Source: Lachnospiraceae bacterium (GTDB lineage: Bacteria; Bacillota; Clostridia; Lachnospirales; Lachnospiraceae). Taken from it: a stretch of DNA of 64,000 nucleotides. The stretch is taken from NCBI GenBank assembly GCA_017542245.1, contig JAFXXN010000135.1:124001-188000 (forward strand), given 5' to 3'. The first letter of the stretch is position 1. The number at the start of each line of letters is the position of its first letter. The notes beneath the pieces were generated by a model. The model was given only the letters and a program-made list of their open reading frames with translations, had not been told where the DNA came from and did not search any database. The translations under genes were made by a program, and so were the position numbers. Below are positions 38,033-46,959 of this stretch, one piece after another.

Positions 38033-38632
38033 ATGGAAGAAGGAAAGAAATTGACTCCTGTTAAGGAGATACTGTTTACACTTTTAACATATGCAGTGCT
38101 CTATATTATATCATTTCTGCTTCTTATCCTGCTTATCAGGCTGCCGCTTTTTTCAGGTATAAAAGTTCTCATGTACAGAGGACTGATCATGATAGTACTG
38201 GCAGGGATAGTATCTGTCGGACTCATGATCGCATTTAAAAAGCTGAGAAAGATATCATGGCTTTCAGCGAAGGATGCCGTGCTTGTTTTTATTCTTTGCT
38301 GCAGCATCAATACGGTATTCTTTACGCTTATTCCGGTAACTGTAGAAAGGTCTGTCTCTGTGTTTATGCTCAGCTACATGGATACATATAATGACAGAAC
38401 CTATACGGAAGAAGAGATAAGCAGGATCTTTATTGACAAGTATGTTTATGAATATGAGGCTTTCGGCAAAAGGTTTGAAGAACAGCTTGCAACCGGAAGC
38501 ATAGAAAAGAATCCTGACGGAAGTTACAGTATTACGTCAAAAGGGAGTTTTATCGTAAATCTCTTTAAGACCATATCCGATATTTATGATACGGATAAAC
38601 GACTGGTTCATCCTGAAGGGATCGGAGAATGA
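38033..38632 (+). CDS. Uncharacterised membrane protein
   Basis: Not recognised. GGGAGG (38021-38026) selects ATG 38033, giving 199 residues. Three hydrophobic segments lie in the first half (from about residues 10, 45 and 78), then about 85 mostly polar residues likely outside the membrane. Its stop is 1 nt before the start of the CPBP protease gene, implying coupling and perhaps function with it. Confidence 0.6.
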   Translation: MEEGKKLTPVKEILFTLLTYAVLYIISFLLLILLIRLPLFSGIKVLMYRGLIMIVLAGIVSVGLMIAFKKLRKISWLSAKDAVLVFILCCSINTVFFTLIPVTVERSVSVFMLSYMDTYNDRTYTEEEISRIFIDKYVYEYEAFGKRFEEQLATGSIEKNPDGSYSITSKGSFIVNLFKTISDIYDTDKRLVHPEGIGE

Positions 38633-38633
38633 T

Positions 38634-39617
38634 ATGGAGAACAACACAAATAATAATCCGGATAACGGAATAATATATGAGCAGCCTGTTCCACCTGTTG
38701 TAAACGAACAAGGTAATGGTACGGTGAATAATAATTTTACACCGTATACGCAGGATACATATATACCTCCGAAATACCGGAAAGAAAAACAGCCTGTACT
38801 GGCTGCAGTTTTAGCATTTCTCATCATGCTTGCATTTTTAGGTATACAGTTCGTGGTTATGATCCCGTATATGATGGGGGCTGCTATCAATACGGTGACA
38901 AGTGCCGATGTTACCGCATTAAATTCCGAAGAACTGACAAAGGAATTAATAGACTCGGTCGACAGCATAGGATTAACTCTGCTGGCAACTGTGGTATCTG
39001 CTATTGTTGCTGTAATCTGGTATAAATTTGCATACTGCCGTGGAGTTGGTTTTACGCAGATAAAAGGAACTGTTAAAACAGTATGTAAAGACGGAAAAGT
39101 ATTCGGGATAATACTTGCAGGTATCGGTATCTATTATTTGAGTAACTGGCTGATACTTCTTATCGAACTTATAAGCCCCGATCTGATGGATCAGTACTAT
39201 AAACTGATTGAAATGTCAGGGTTTGAAAACGCTGACTGGAAGATTATAATACTTACCGTATTGATCGCTCCAATAAATGAAGAATGTATAATGAGAGGGC
39301 TGATCTTTAAGAAACTGAAACTTAACATGGCGCCTATAGCTGCCATTATCATAAGCGCCATATATTTCGGAATATTCCATATGAACCTGGTTCAGGGAAT
39401 TTACGCCGCTTTCATAGGCCTTTTTATGGCTTATCTGGCAAACAAATATAATTCCATAATCCCTTCAATCCTTTTCCATGCAGTGTTTAACGGGTTTAAC
39501 TATGTCTTGGCTGCACTGCCGCAGGAGTTTTCGGAAAACATTTTTATACTTGCAGTGGTACCTCTGGTCAGCCTGTGTTTATGGTATTTTTTGGAAGGAA
39601 AAAGAAAAATTGAGTAA
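38634..39617 (+). CDS. CPBP-family intramembrane glutamic protease
   Basis: Abi/CAAX-protease family membrane enzyme. An Asn/Pro-rich cytoplasmic N-terminus (about 55 residues) is followed by seven or eight membrane segments. The CPBP motifs are present: E216-E217-CIM-R221 (EExxxR), FGIFHMN (FxxxH) and LFHAVFN (HxxxN/B). Start ATG 38634 follows the previous stop by 1 nt with GGAG upstream; 328 residues. Substrate unknown; family members act in bacteriocin immunity, protein secretion or prenyl-protein processing. Confidence 0.85.
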   Translation: MENNTNNNPDNGIIYEQPVPPVVNEQGNGTVNNNFTPYTQDTYIPPKYRKEKQPVLAAVLAFLIMLAFLGIQFVVMIPYMMGAAINTVTSADVTALNSEELTKELIDSVDSIGLTLLATVVSAIVAVIWYKFAYCRGVGFTQIKGTVKTVCKDGKVFGIILAGIGIYYLSNWLILLIELISPDLMDQYYKLIEMSGFENADWKIIILTVLIAPINEECIMRGLIFKKLKLNMAPIAAIIISAIYFGIFHMNLVQGIYAAFIGLFMAYLANKYNSIIPSILFHAVFNGFNYVLAALPQEFSENIFILAVVPLVSLCLWYFLEGKRKIE

Positions 39618-39632
39618 ATATGCTTATTTTTG

Positions 39633-39661
39633 TTGATTTTACAAATAAAAAAGTGTATAAT
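39633..39661 (+). promoter_or_regulatory. Promoter of the TelA/XpaC five-gene cluster
   Basis: TTGATT (39633-39638), a 17-bp spacer and a perfect TATAAT (39656-39661). The leader to ATG 39756 is about 90 nt. No comparable promoter was seen between the five following genes, which supports one transcript. Confidence 0.8.
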
Positions 39662-39755
39662 TAAACAGTATAGTTATGACAGTATGCAATTAATACTGTT
39701 TTGACTGTATATTGAGGGTTTATAAAGCTGCACAAAACAGCGGTGGAGGTCAAGC

Positions 39756-42428
39756 ATGGACAATACTACAAAAGAGTCAGGAAAGTCATTGGGTGATTTG
39801 CTGAGAGCATTGAACTCTTTCCAGGATTCTCTTGGTGAGATGATGGATGAGAATGAAGTAGCTGAATTCTCATACAAGGATAAAAACCTGGTATTTGGGT
39901 CCGGTTACAGAATAGGTATACCCGATGGCTTTAAAGTTAATCTTCAGTCGGTTAATCAGGCAGGTCAGTCGAGAGATTTCCTTGCGTGGATACCAAGTGA
40001 AACAGAACGGGATGATTTTGTCCTTAATGATGTTGATGAAGAAAAGCCTATAGAACTTCTTCATAACGGAAATGATGACGCTGACGGAAAAAGGGGATTA
40101 GATATAGTTAAGGGTGTGTATGACGACATGATAAAGGGTGGCGTCAACAAATCTAAACTGTCCCTGCAGGAGTATTCTTTTGGAAAAATTACAGGCGGTT
40201 TTATTAGGCGTGTTATGTCGTCCATGTGCTACAACTATTATGTTTTCCTTGAATTGAATGGACGTGTATTAAAGTTACGTGTAATTTTTAACAATAAATA
40301 TTCAACTGAGAGTATGGATAAGGCCGTTTCAGGCTGGCTTGACACTATCACATGGGCCGGAAATGAGGCTGCTGAAGCTGAAAGAAAAGAAAAGCAGCGC
40401 GAAGAAGAAGCTAGAAAGGCTGAAGAAGAAAGAAAAGCAAAAGAAGAGGCTGAAAGAAAAGCAGCCGAGGAAGCTGCAAGGAAGGCCGAAGAAGAAAGAA
40501 AGGCAAAAGAAGAGGCTGAAAGAAAAGCAGCCGAGGAAGCCGCAAGGAAGGCCGAAGAAGAAAGAAAGGCAAAAGAAGAGGCCGAAAGAAAAGCAGCCGA
40601 GGAAGCCGCAAGGAAGGCCGAAGAAGAAAGAAAGGCAAAAGAAGAGGCTGAAAGAAAAGCAGCCGAAGAAGCCGCAAGAAAGGCCGAAGAAGAAAGAAAA
40701 GCAAAAGAAGAAGCTGAAAGAAAGGACAAGGAAGAGGCTGAAAGAAAAGCAGCTGAAGAAGCTGCAAGAAAAGCTGAAGAAGAAAGAAAAGCAAAAGAAG
40801 AGGCTGAAAGAAAAGCAGCCGAGGAAGCTGCAAAGAAAGCTGAAGAAGAAAGAATAGCAAGGGAAGAAGCCGAAAGAAAAGCTAAGGAAGAAGCTGAAAA
40901 GAAGGCTGAAGAAGAAAGACTTGCAACACTCGCAAAAGTTGAAGCCGCAAGAAAGATTGCATCAGATAAAGCAAGGGAAGAAGCTGCCAGACTTGAAATT
41001 GAAAAGGCAGAAAAAGAAAGAATAGAATCCGCAAGAGCTGCAAAAGAAGCTGAAGAAAAAGCCAAGGAAGAAGCTTTAAGGCTTGCAAAGGAAGAAGAAG
41101 AGAAAGCAAAGGCTACTGCAGCAAGGATTGCAAAGGAAGAAAAAGAAGCCGAAGAGAGGGCTGCGGCAGAGAAGCTTGCAAGAGAGAAAGCGGAAGCTGA
41201 AAGAGCCGCAAGAGAAAAGGCGGCAAAGGAAGCAGCCGAGAAAGCAGCAAGAGAAGCCGAAGAAAAAGCCGCTCAAGAAAGAGCCGCAAGAGAAGAAGCT
41301 GCAAGAGAAGCTGCTATAAAGGCGGCAGCCGCAAAGGAAAAAGAAGAAAAAGAGATAGCTGAGCGGGAAGCAGCCGCAAAGGAACGTGCAAGACAGGCTG
41401 CCGAAGCAGCTGCAGCAAAAGATGCCGAAAGGATCGCGGCCGCAAAGGCAGCTGCAGCACAGTATGAAATACAGAGAGCAGTAAATAACGGAACTGCAGA
41501 AGTTATGGGCAACAGTATGGGTGCAGCCGCTACAGCTTCACTTGATGCAAACGCTCAGAAGAATGCAGCAGCAAAAGCAGAAAGCGTGGAAGCTGAACGC
41601 CTTGCAGAAAAGCAGAGACGGGATGAACTTCGTCAGCGTGAGGAACGCAGGCATGAAGAAGAAAAGAGGCACGCTCAGTTAAAGAAACATGCCGAGGAAT
41701 TAAGGATGCAGGAAGATGAAGCAATTGGTAAGCTGAAAGCCGAAAAAGAGAAACTTATTCAGGAGAGAACAGAGGTTGCTTCGGAAATCAACAACTGTAT
41801 GCTTGAAAAGGCCGAGATTGAAAAACAGTATGATCAGGAAAGAAATCAGTTCATGCAGTTTGAAAATCAGGTAAGTGCAACGCTTTTTAATGCTCAGGGC
41901 AGGAAGAAAGAATTAGAGGCTCAGGCACAGGAATCGGAAAACAGATACACATACAAGGAACAGACCGAGAAAAAGAGACTTCTGAAGCTTAAAGATGATC
42001 TGAGAACAGCATTTGCAGCTGTAGAACTTGCAGGAGAGATAGAAGCCATCTTTAGGGAAAAGGCTTCTTCAGGAAACAAGAAAAAGGTTATTCTTTATCA
42101 ACAGAAAACCGAAGAGAGAGAGAATGCTGAAAAAGAGCTTGATACTATCAAAAACCAGTATGAAGTTGCGCAGATCAACAGTAAGGCTACTATAGAAGAA
42201 CACCAGAAGGTTAAAGAAAAGTTTGATAAAGAATTAGCCGAACTTAATGAAACAATAGAAGAAAACCAGTCTATTATTTCAGCAAGAAAAGAAAGCATGC
42301 AGCAGCTGAAAGACAGAAGCAAGGCTGTTGATGAAAGAAGATCCGTAGCAAATCAGAAGATTAAGGATATTGAAAATTCAATGCGGGAGATCGATGTAAA
42401 GATCAGGCAGGAAGAAGCAAAACATTAA
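39756..42428 (+). CDS. 890-residue protein: globular N-terminus plus long charged helical repeats
   Basis: Not recognised as a whole. Residues 1-205 look like an alpha/beta domain (YRIGIPDGFKVNLQS, DFLAWIPSE, NYYVFLELNGRVLKLRV, AVSGWLDTITW); the pattern recalls DcrB/PsbP/Mog1-type folds, a weak inference. Residues ~207-575 are nearly uninterrupted Ala/Glu/Lys/Arg helix with 22-residue repeats (KAEEERKAKEEAERKAAEEA..). A Gly/Asn/Ala break (about 575-600) separates a second helix-rich part with heptad-like coiled coil to the C-terminus. No signal peptide or membrane segment, so cytoplasmic. First gene of a probable operon with xpaC and telA homologues; a scaffold or spacer role is plausible. 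Confidence 0.8.
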   Translation: MDNTTKESGKSLGDLLRALNSFQDSLGEMMDENEVAEFSYKDKNLVFGSGYRIGIPDGFKVNLQSVNQAGQSRDFLAWIPSETERDDFVLNDVDEEKPIELLHNGNDDADGKRGLDIVKGVYDDMIKGGVNKSKLSLQEYSFGKITGGFIRRVMSSMCYNYYVFLELNGRVLKLRVIFNNKYSTESMDKAVSGWLDTITWAGNEAAEAERKEKQREEEARKAEEERKAKEEAERKAAEEAARKAEEERKAKEEAERKAAEEAARKAEEERKAKEEAERKAAEEAARKAEEERKAKEEAERKAAEEAARKAEEERKAKEEAERKDKEEAERKAAEEAARKAEEERKAKEEAERKAAEEAAKKAEEERIAREEAERKAKEEAEKKAEEERLATLAKVEAARKIASDKAREEAARLEIEKAEKERIESARAAKEAEEKAKEEALRLAKEEEEKAKATAARIAKEEKEAEERAAAEKLAREKAEAERAAREKAAKEAAEKAAREAEEKAAQERAAREEAAREAAIKAAAAKEKEEKEIAEREAAAKERARQAAEAAAAKDAERIAAAKAAAAQYEIQRAVNNGTAEVMGNSMGAAATASLDANAQKNAAAKAESVEAERLAEKQRRDELRQREERRHEEEKRHAQLKKHAEELRMQEDEAIGKLKAEKEKLIQERTEVASEINNCMLEKAEIEKQYDQERNQFMQFENQVSATLFNAQGRKKELEAQAQESENRYTYKEQTEKKRLLKLKDDLRTAFAAVELAGEIEAIFREKASSGNKKKVILYQQKTEERENAEKELDTIKNQYEVAQINSKATIEEHQKVKEKFDKELAELNETIEENQSIISARKESMQQLKDRSKAVDERRSVANQKIKDIENSMREIDVKIRQEEAKH
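40416..40901 (+). repeat. 66-bp tandem repeats inside the 890-residue gene
   Basis: About seven in-frame units encode a 22-residue period (two 11-residue hendecads). Four near-identical units span 40416-40679, then a 90-bp variant with an 8-codon insertion (40680-40769) and two diverging units to 40901. Many differences are synonymous (GCT/GCC, GAG/GAA), so the peptide is under selection. Copy number is likely to vary by slippage. Confidence 0.9.
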
Positions 42429-42452
42429 GTTTTGTGAAAGGCGGAGTACAAA

Positions 42453-43721
42453 ATGACAGTAGACGAAATTTTCTCAAGCGAGTCTGAGCACTTGTATTTC
42501 AGGCTTATAGCTGCACGAAATGCACTTAATGCAGCAAAGGATCCGGAAACAGTACAAGTACTTAATGAAATTCTTGACGAGACCCTTAATAATATTTCAA
42601 GGATCGGTACAGATGAAGAGATTGCCGCAGCTGAAGAAATAGTTGTAAGGAAAAGTAACAAAACTGTTAAAGAGTATCTTTCAAGTAAAAAATATTCACT
42701 TATTGCGACAGCAGTAATGGTTGCCGTTGCTGTTTTTGCGGCCTTGGCTCTTGTGATCATTATACTCGGAAGTAACAGTGAGTTTAAAGACAAGATCAAG
42801 CCTATCATCGCAGTTGCTCTTATAGCAGGATTTTTAATTGCAGCGTCAGTATTTATTTCATCGTTCATGAAAAAGAAGATGGCGGCCGCAAGAGATGCAC
42901 TTAAGGGCAAAACGGTTATCGGATGTAAGATTGATACCGATACAGGATCGGCTTCCAAGGCATCAGGTAAGAGTGAGAAAGCCTCTAAGGCAGACAAGAG
43001 CAGGTCACCTAAAGTTGTCAGGAATTATTTTGGCATAATAAAGGTTGTTATCATTATCGGTATTATAGCCGTACTTGGTTTCCTTGCATATGATAAGCGT
43101 GAAGATATCGTAGACGGTGCAAAGATCCTTATGAACAAGATTGGTCTTTATAACCCCGGTGACAGTTATGAGATTAATCGCTGGAAAGAGATTAATGACA
43201 AACTTGTTTCGGTAAAGAACGGAGTATATTATAACGAGGCAGGCCGTCTGTTTGATACTGAAGATTATGCAGGAGCCATTGCATTATATGAAAAGTGTAT
43301 AGGATATCAGGAGGCAGATACAAAACTTGCTGAATCAAGGAACTACGAATACTATACACAGGCAGAAAAAGATATAGAGACTGATATGCTTAAGGCTCGT
43401 AACGATCTTAAGAATATAACTCTGCCGTTTAAGAATACAGAAGTTCTTCTTAAGGAGTATAACAAGCATATCAATTACATCGCTTCTTACGGAAACGGCG
43501 TAGACAGATTCAATCTGCAGAACTTCTCAAAGAAGAAGGGCAGACTCTATATTCTTGAAGAAAGACTCGGCTGGGTTAAAGTTGAGGGCGAATGTGACAG
43601 AGAAGGTTACACTTATAAGATAATAGAGAAAAAATCTGATGAGGATTATATCTACTGGTATATAGCTTCGGATAATGTTTTGAAAGCTACTCCGGAAGGT
43701 GATGTAATAATCAAGAAGTAA
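42453..43721 (+). CDS. Three-segment membrane protein with external TPR-like region
   Basis: Not recognised. N-terminal ~80 residues are helical and polar. Membrane segments are predicted at about 82-107, 116-138 and 193-213, with a Ser/Lys-rich cytoplasmic loop between the second and third. The C-terminal ~205 residues would then be outside. They contain a TPR-like motif (YNEAGRLFDTEDYAGAIALYE) and an SH3-like end (GRLYILEERLGWVKVEGE). It starts 24 nt after the 890-residue gene with GGCGGAG as ribosome binding site. An envelope receptor or anchor for the operon is an inference. Confidence 0.75.
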   Translation: MTVDEIFSSESEHLYFRLIAARNALNAAKDPETVQVLNEILDETLNNISRIGTDEEIAAAEEIVVRKSNKTVKEYLSSKKYSLIATAVMVAVAVFAALALVIIILGSNSEFKDKIKPIIAVALIAGFLIAASVFISSFMKKKMAAARDALKGKTVIGCKIDTDTGSASKASGKSEKASKADKSRSPKVVRNYFGIIKVVIIIGIIAVLGFLAYDKREDIVDGAKILMNKIGLYNPGDSYEINRWKEINDKLVSVKNGVYYNEAGRLFDTEDYAGAIALYEKCIGYQEADTKLAESRNYEYYTQAEKDIETDMLKARNDLKNITLPFKNTEVLLKEYNKHINYIASYGNGVDRFNLQNFSKKKGRLYILEERLGWVKVEGECDREGYTYKIIEKKSDEDYIYWYIASDNVLKATPEGDVIIKK

Positions 43722-43751
43722 TCCCGTAATTCAGAAGGAGTTTGCTGTTTT

Positions 43752-44492
43752 ATGGCTAAAAAATATAAAAAGAATCCATGGAGCAAGTCCGGGCCCATAT
43801 ACGTAGCTGCGGCTGTCTGGCTCGGATGGTCTCTGGCTTTCCCACTGTATTCGTTTTCCGGGTACCTGCTTGCGGGACTCGCATCACTTGCAGGCTGGGG
43901 AATATCTAAAATGTTCTGGCCAAAGCATACAAATGAACTTGAAGTTTCCGATGAGCCGGAAGTAATTCAGGAAAAGAAAGAAGAAGAAAAAGAAGAAGTT
44001 AAGACCGATCCTGATATTAAGAGGAGACCGCGTACCGGGGACAAGGCCATAGATGCACTTCTTGATGAAGAGGAGAAGGCTATTTCCGAAATGAGACGTC
44101 TTGACAGATCGATCGAAGACGAAAAGGTTTCGGCACAGATTGTTCATCTTGAGGAAGTAACTACAAAGATTGTTAATTTCATTGTAGAAAATCCTAAGAA
44201 AAAGAGTTCTGTGAGAAAGTTCTTTAATTATTATCTGCCGACCACCCTAAAACTCCTGAATGCATACGACAGGATGGATGAAACAGGTATTTCAGGAATG
44301 AATATTGACGGCACCAAGGGTAAAGTAGAAGAAATGATGGACACTTCTCTGGCTGCATTTGATAAACAGCTGGATGCATTATATGCGGATGATGCCCTTG
44401 ATATATCGGCAGAAATTAAGGTTATGGAGAACATGTTAAAACAGGAAGGCCTGAAAGACGATGAAATCTCCGGGATATCTCTGAAACTGTAA
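43752..44492 (+). CDS. XpaC-like (5-bromo-4-chloroindolyl phosphate hydrolysis) family protein
   Basis: 246 residues. Basic N-terminus (AKKYKKNPWSKSGP) and two membrane segments (about 15-33 and 38-55), a Glu/Lys linker, then a helical domain: TGDKAIDALLDEEEKAI, VRKFFNYYLPTTLKLLNAYD and MEEMMDTSLAAFDKQLDAL-type helices, which match the XpaC family. In Bacillus xpaC is next to the telA homologue yaaN; the same pairing is seen here, with telA 62 nt downstream. The biochemical role of the family is unknown; the historical name reflects a reporter phenotype. Confidence 0.8.
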   Translation: MAKKYKKNPWSKSGPIYVAAAVWLGWSLAFPLYSFSGYLLAGLASLAGWGISKMFWPKHTNELEVSDEPEVIQEKKEEEKEEVKTDPDIKRRPRTGDKAIDALLDEEEKAISEMRRLDRSIEDEKVSAQIVHLEEVTTKIVNFIVENPKKKSSVRKFFNYYLPTTLKLLNAYDRMDETGISGMNIDGTKGKVEEMMDTSLAAFDKQLDALYADDALDISAEIKVMENMLKQEGLKDDEISGISLKL

Positions 44493-44554
44493 GATTACAA
44501 ATTTTTAGATTAGATATTAAAATTGAGAATATAACTTTAGGAGGATAGACAAAC

Positions 44555-45775
44555 ATGGATAACGGAATCCCTACATTAACACTTGACCCTAATGCTGCTT
44601 CTGCTACAGCTACACCTGCAGCACCTACAGCGCCTGCTGCACCTGCTATGCCTACAGCAGATGCTTTTGAGCCTACTCTTACTTTTAACGCTGCTGAAGA
44701 TCAGAAGAAAAAAGAAGAGGCAGCAAAAGATGAGAATGCTGTTCAGATTAATGAAGACATGCTGACAGAAGAAGAAAAGGCCATAGTTAATGATTTCGCA
44801 AGCAAAATAGACATTTCCGATTCAAATATGGTTATGACATATGGCTCTGCAGCACAGCAGCATATCGCCAGCTTTTCGGAATCTGCGCTCAACAGCGTAA
44901 AGACCAAGGATTTAGGAGAAATAGGTGAAACTCTTTCTTCACTCGTTGTCCAGTTGAAAACTCTTGATGAGCCTGAAAAGAAGGGTATTGCCGGATGGTT
45001 CCAGAAAAAGAAAAATGACCTTGAGGCTATGAAGGCTAACTATTCAAAGGCTGAAGCCAATGTTGATAAGATAGTTGAGATGCTTGAACAGCATCAGGTT
45101 ACCCTGATGAAGGATATAGCACTTTTTGATCAAATGTATGATCTTAACTTAAAGTACTATAAAGAGCTTACCATGTATATCATTGCAGGTAAGAAGAGAC
45201 TTGCAGAAGTAAGAGCTACCACTTTACAGGACCTTCGTAAGAAAGCTGAAGAAACGGGCGCTCAGGAAGATGCTCAAGCATATAATGATTTTGCAAATCT
45301 TTGTGAGAGATTCGAGAAAAAGCTTCATGATCTTGAACTTACACGTATGATTTCGATTCAGATGGGACCTCAGACCAGAATGCTTCAGAATAATGATACA
45401 TTAATGGTTGAAAAGATCCAGTCATCAATCGTAAATACCATACCGCTCTGGAAATCCCAGATGGTTCTTGCTCTCGGAATCGAGCATGGACGTCAGGCTA
45501 CTGCAGCTCAGTCAGCTGTTACAAATATGACCAACGAACTCTTAAAGAAGAATGCTGAGACTCTTAAGATTGCTACAATAGAGACAGCAAAAGAAGCTGA
45601 GAGATCTGTAGTTGATATTGAAACCTTAAAGTCAACCAATGAGAATCTTATAACAACGCTTGATGAAGTTATGAAGATCCAGAGTGACGGAAAGGCTAAA
45701 CGTCAGGCTGCTGAGGTTGAACTCGGAAGGATCGAGGGTGAATTAAAGCAGAAACTTATGGAACTCAGAAATTGA
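44555..45775 (+). CDS. telA: TelA/KlaA toxic-anion-resistance family protein
   Basis: 406 residues. An Ala/Thr/Pro-rich N-terminus (to about residue 45) precedes an all-helical TelA domain: IASFSESALNSVKTKDLGEIG, YDLNLKYYKELTMYIIAGKK, MISIQMGPQTRMLQNND and IVNTIPLWKSQMVLAL are characteristic. Members are linked to tellurite and antimicrobial resistance and cell-envelope stress; mechanism unknown. Cytoplasmic. GGAGG precedes the start. XpaC and TelA are coupled in many Firmicutes, while the flanking three genes are not part of the usual pair as I know it. Confidence 0.9.
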   Translation: MDNGIPTLTLDPNAASATATPAAPTAPAAPAMPTADAFEPTLTFNAAEDQKKKEEAAKDENAVQINEDMLTEEEKAIVNDFASKIDISDSNMVMTYGSAAQQHIASFSESALNSVKTKDLGEIGETLSSLVVQLKTLDEPEKKGIAGWFQKKKNDLEAMKANYSKAEANVDKIVEMLEQHQVTLMKDIALFDQMYDLNLKYYKELTMYIIAGKKRLAEVRATTLQDLRKKAEETGAQEDAQAYNDFANLCERFEKKLHDLELTRMISIQMGPQTRMLQNNDTLMVEKIQSSIVNTIPLWKSQMVLALGIEHGRQATAAQSAVTNMTNELLKKNAETLKIATIETAKEAERSVVDIETLKSTNENLITTLDEVMKIQSDGKAKRQAAEVELGRIEGELKQKLMELRN

Positions 45776-45845
45776 TGAACACTGCAGTACTTTCGCTCGG
45801 TTTTTGGGATTGTTAGGCAATTCTGAAAAAGGGAGGATAAAGTAA

Positions 45846-46946
45846 TTGGGAAAAATAAAGAAATTTTTTCAGAAGACAGGAGTCGCTATTGCGGCTCTTG
45901 CCATTTCTATAATCGGGGCTGTTAATATCGGCGCCTTAAGGGCACCTGCCGAAACAGCAGGCTTCGGCACAGAGATATTGACCATAGCCGGCGGAATCAC
46001 CATATTGGGTGTTGTTATGATCGGAGCCGGAGTTGCAAAGCTGATAACTGATTCAAAAGAGAAAAAAGAAATCGGCATGCAGAAAAATCCGGAATTGGAA
46101 AAGCCCAAACAGACTGTAAATGAGTTTTTTAATGGCTCAAAAAATACTTCCGGCAACTCTAATCAGACAAATGCTCAGGCAATAGGTGAAAAGATAGGAC
46201 AGGGTGCCGAGAAGATCGGTGAGAAGATTTCGGAAGGAGCAAACAAACTCGGTATCGAGATAGGAAAGATATTCGATAATCAGCAAAAGCCGAATTCTTC
46301 AGCAAATCCCTACAGCTCTACATATAATAGCGGAAGAAATCCCTATAGCTCAAAAGACAGGATGAGTGCCGGATATGGCGGACGATATAACGGTCAGAAC
46401 TATAATCCGAGCATGACAGGCGATGTCAGAAATGCGAAGCCGGTCAATAATACAGGGTATTATACCGGACAAAACAACGGCAGAAACGGTAACTCCGGAT
46501 ATGGCCGTAACGGCGGAGCAGGCGGATCTGGCGGATACTCCGGCAATAACCAAAATAATAGGACCGGCAATTATAATTACGGTTACAATCAAAATGGTAA
46601 CAGGCCAAACACCGGTTATAATCAGAGCAATAACGGTTATAATAGAAACGGTAACGGACAGAATAGCAGCTATAATCAAAACAATAACAGGCAGAATAAC
46701 GGTTATAACCAGAATCAGTATAATAGCGGTTACAACCAGAATGTTCAATATGGAGGCGGACCGAACAACAAGCCTTCGAATAACAGCAATAATCAGAATG
46801 TCCAATATGGAAACTATCAGAATAATCGTCCCACCAATACGCCAAATACAAGCGGTCTTGAGGAAAGTGCAAAGACAAATTATTTTGATAATGAGCCGGG
46901 AAGTTCTTCCTACCGCAGCGGTCCGTTGAAGAAAGAAAAAATATAA
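45846..46946 (+). CDS. Membrane protein with long Asn/Gly/Tyr/Gln-rich low-complexity tail
   Basis: Not recognised. TTG start with GGGAGG at 45831-45836; 366 residues. Two membrane segments (about 12-32 and 43-65) sit in a glycine-rich hairpin region, followed by a possible amphipathic helix with repeated GEKIGQGAEKIGEKI and then about 220 residues of Tyr/Asn/Gly/Gln repeats (such as NRQNNGYNQNQYNSGYNQN), resembling prion-like, phase-separating sequences. The tail ends KKEKI. Last gene of the TelA cluster. exoA starts 13 nt later, possibly by readthrough. Confidence 0.75.
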   Translation: MGKIKKFFQKTGVAIAALAISIIGAVNIGALRAPAETAGFGTEILTIAGGITILGVVMIGAGVAKLITDSKEKKEIGMQKNPELEKPKQTVNEFFNGSKNTSGNSNQTNAQAIGEKIGQGAEKIGEKISEGANKLGIEIGKIFDNQQKPNSSANPYSSTYNSGRNPYSSKDRMSAGYGGRYNGQNYNPSMTGDVRNAKPVNNTGYYTGQNNGRNGNSGYGRNGGAGGSGGYSGNNQNNRTGNYNYGYNQNGNRPNTGYNQSNNGYNRNGNGQNSSYNQNNNRQNNGYNQNQYNSGYNQNVQYGGGPNNKPSNNSNNQNVQYGNYQNNRPTNTPNTSGLEESAKTNYFDNEPGSSSYRSGPLKKEKI

Positions 46947-46959
46947 CAAGGTATAATAA

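Noticed and set aside
38033-39617. CPBP protease pair as a bacteriocin immunity locus
   Set aside because: No small double-glycine leader peptide or ABC exporter gene lies nearby.
40416-40901. CRISPR-like array
   Set aside because: The units are contiguous, in frame and coding, with no spacers; no cas genes are present.
40238-41065. Long Ser/Ala/Phe-rich open frames antisense to and out of frame with the helical repeat gene
   Set aside because: They are by-products of the GAA/AAA/GCA repeat composition of the plus-strand gene, which has the promoter, ribosome binding site and sensible domain order.
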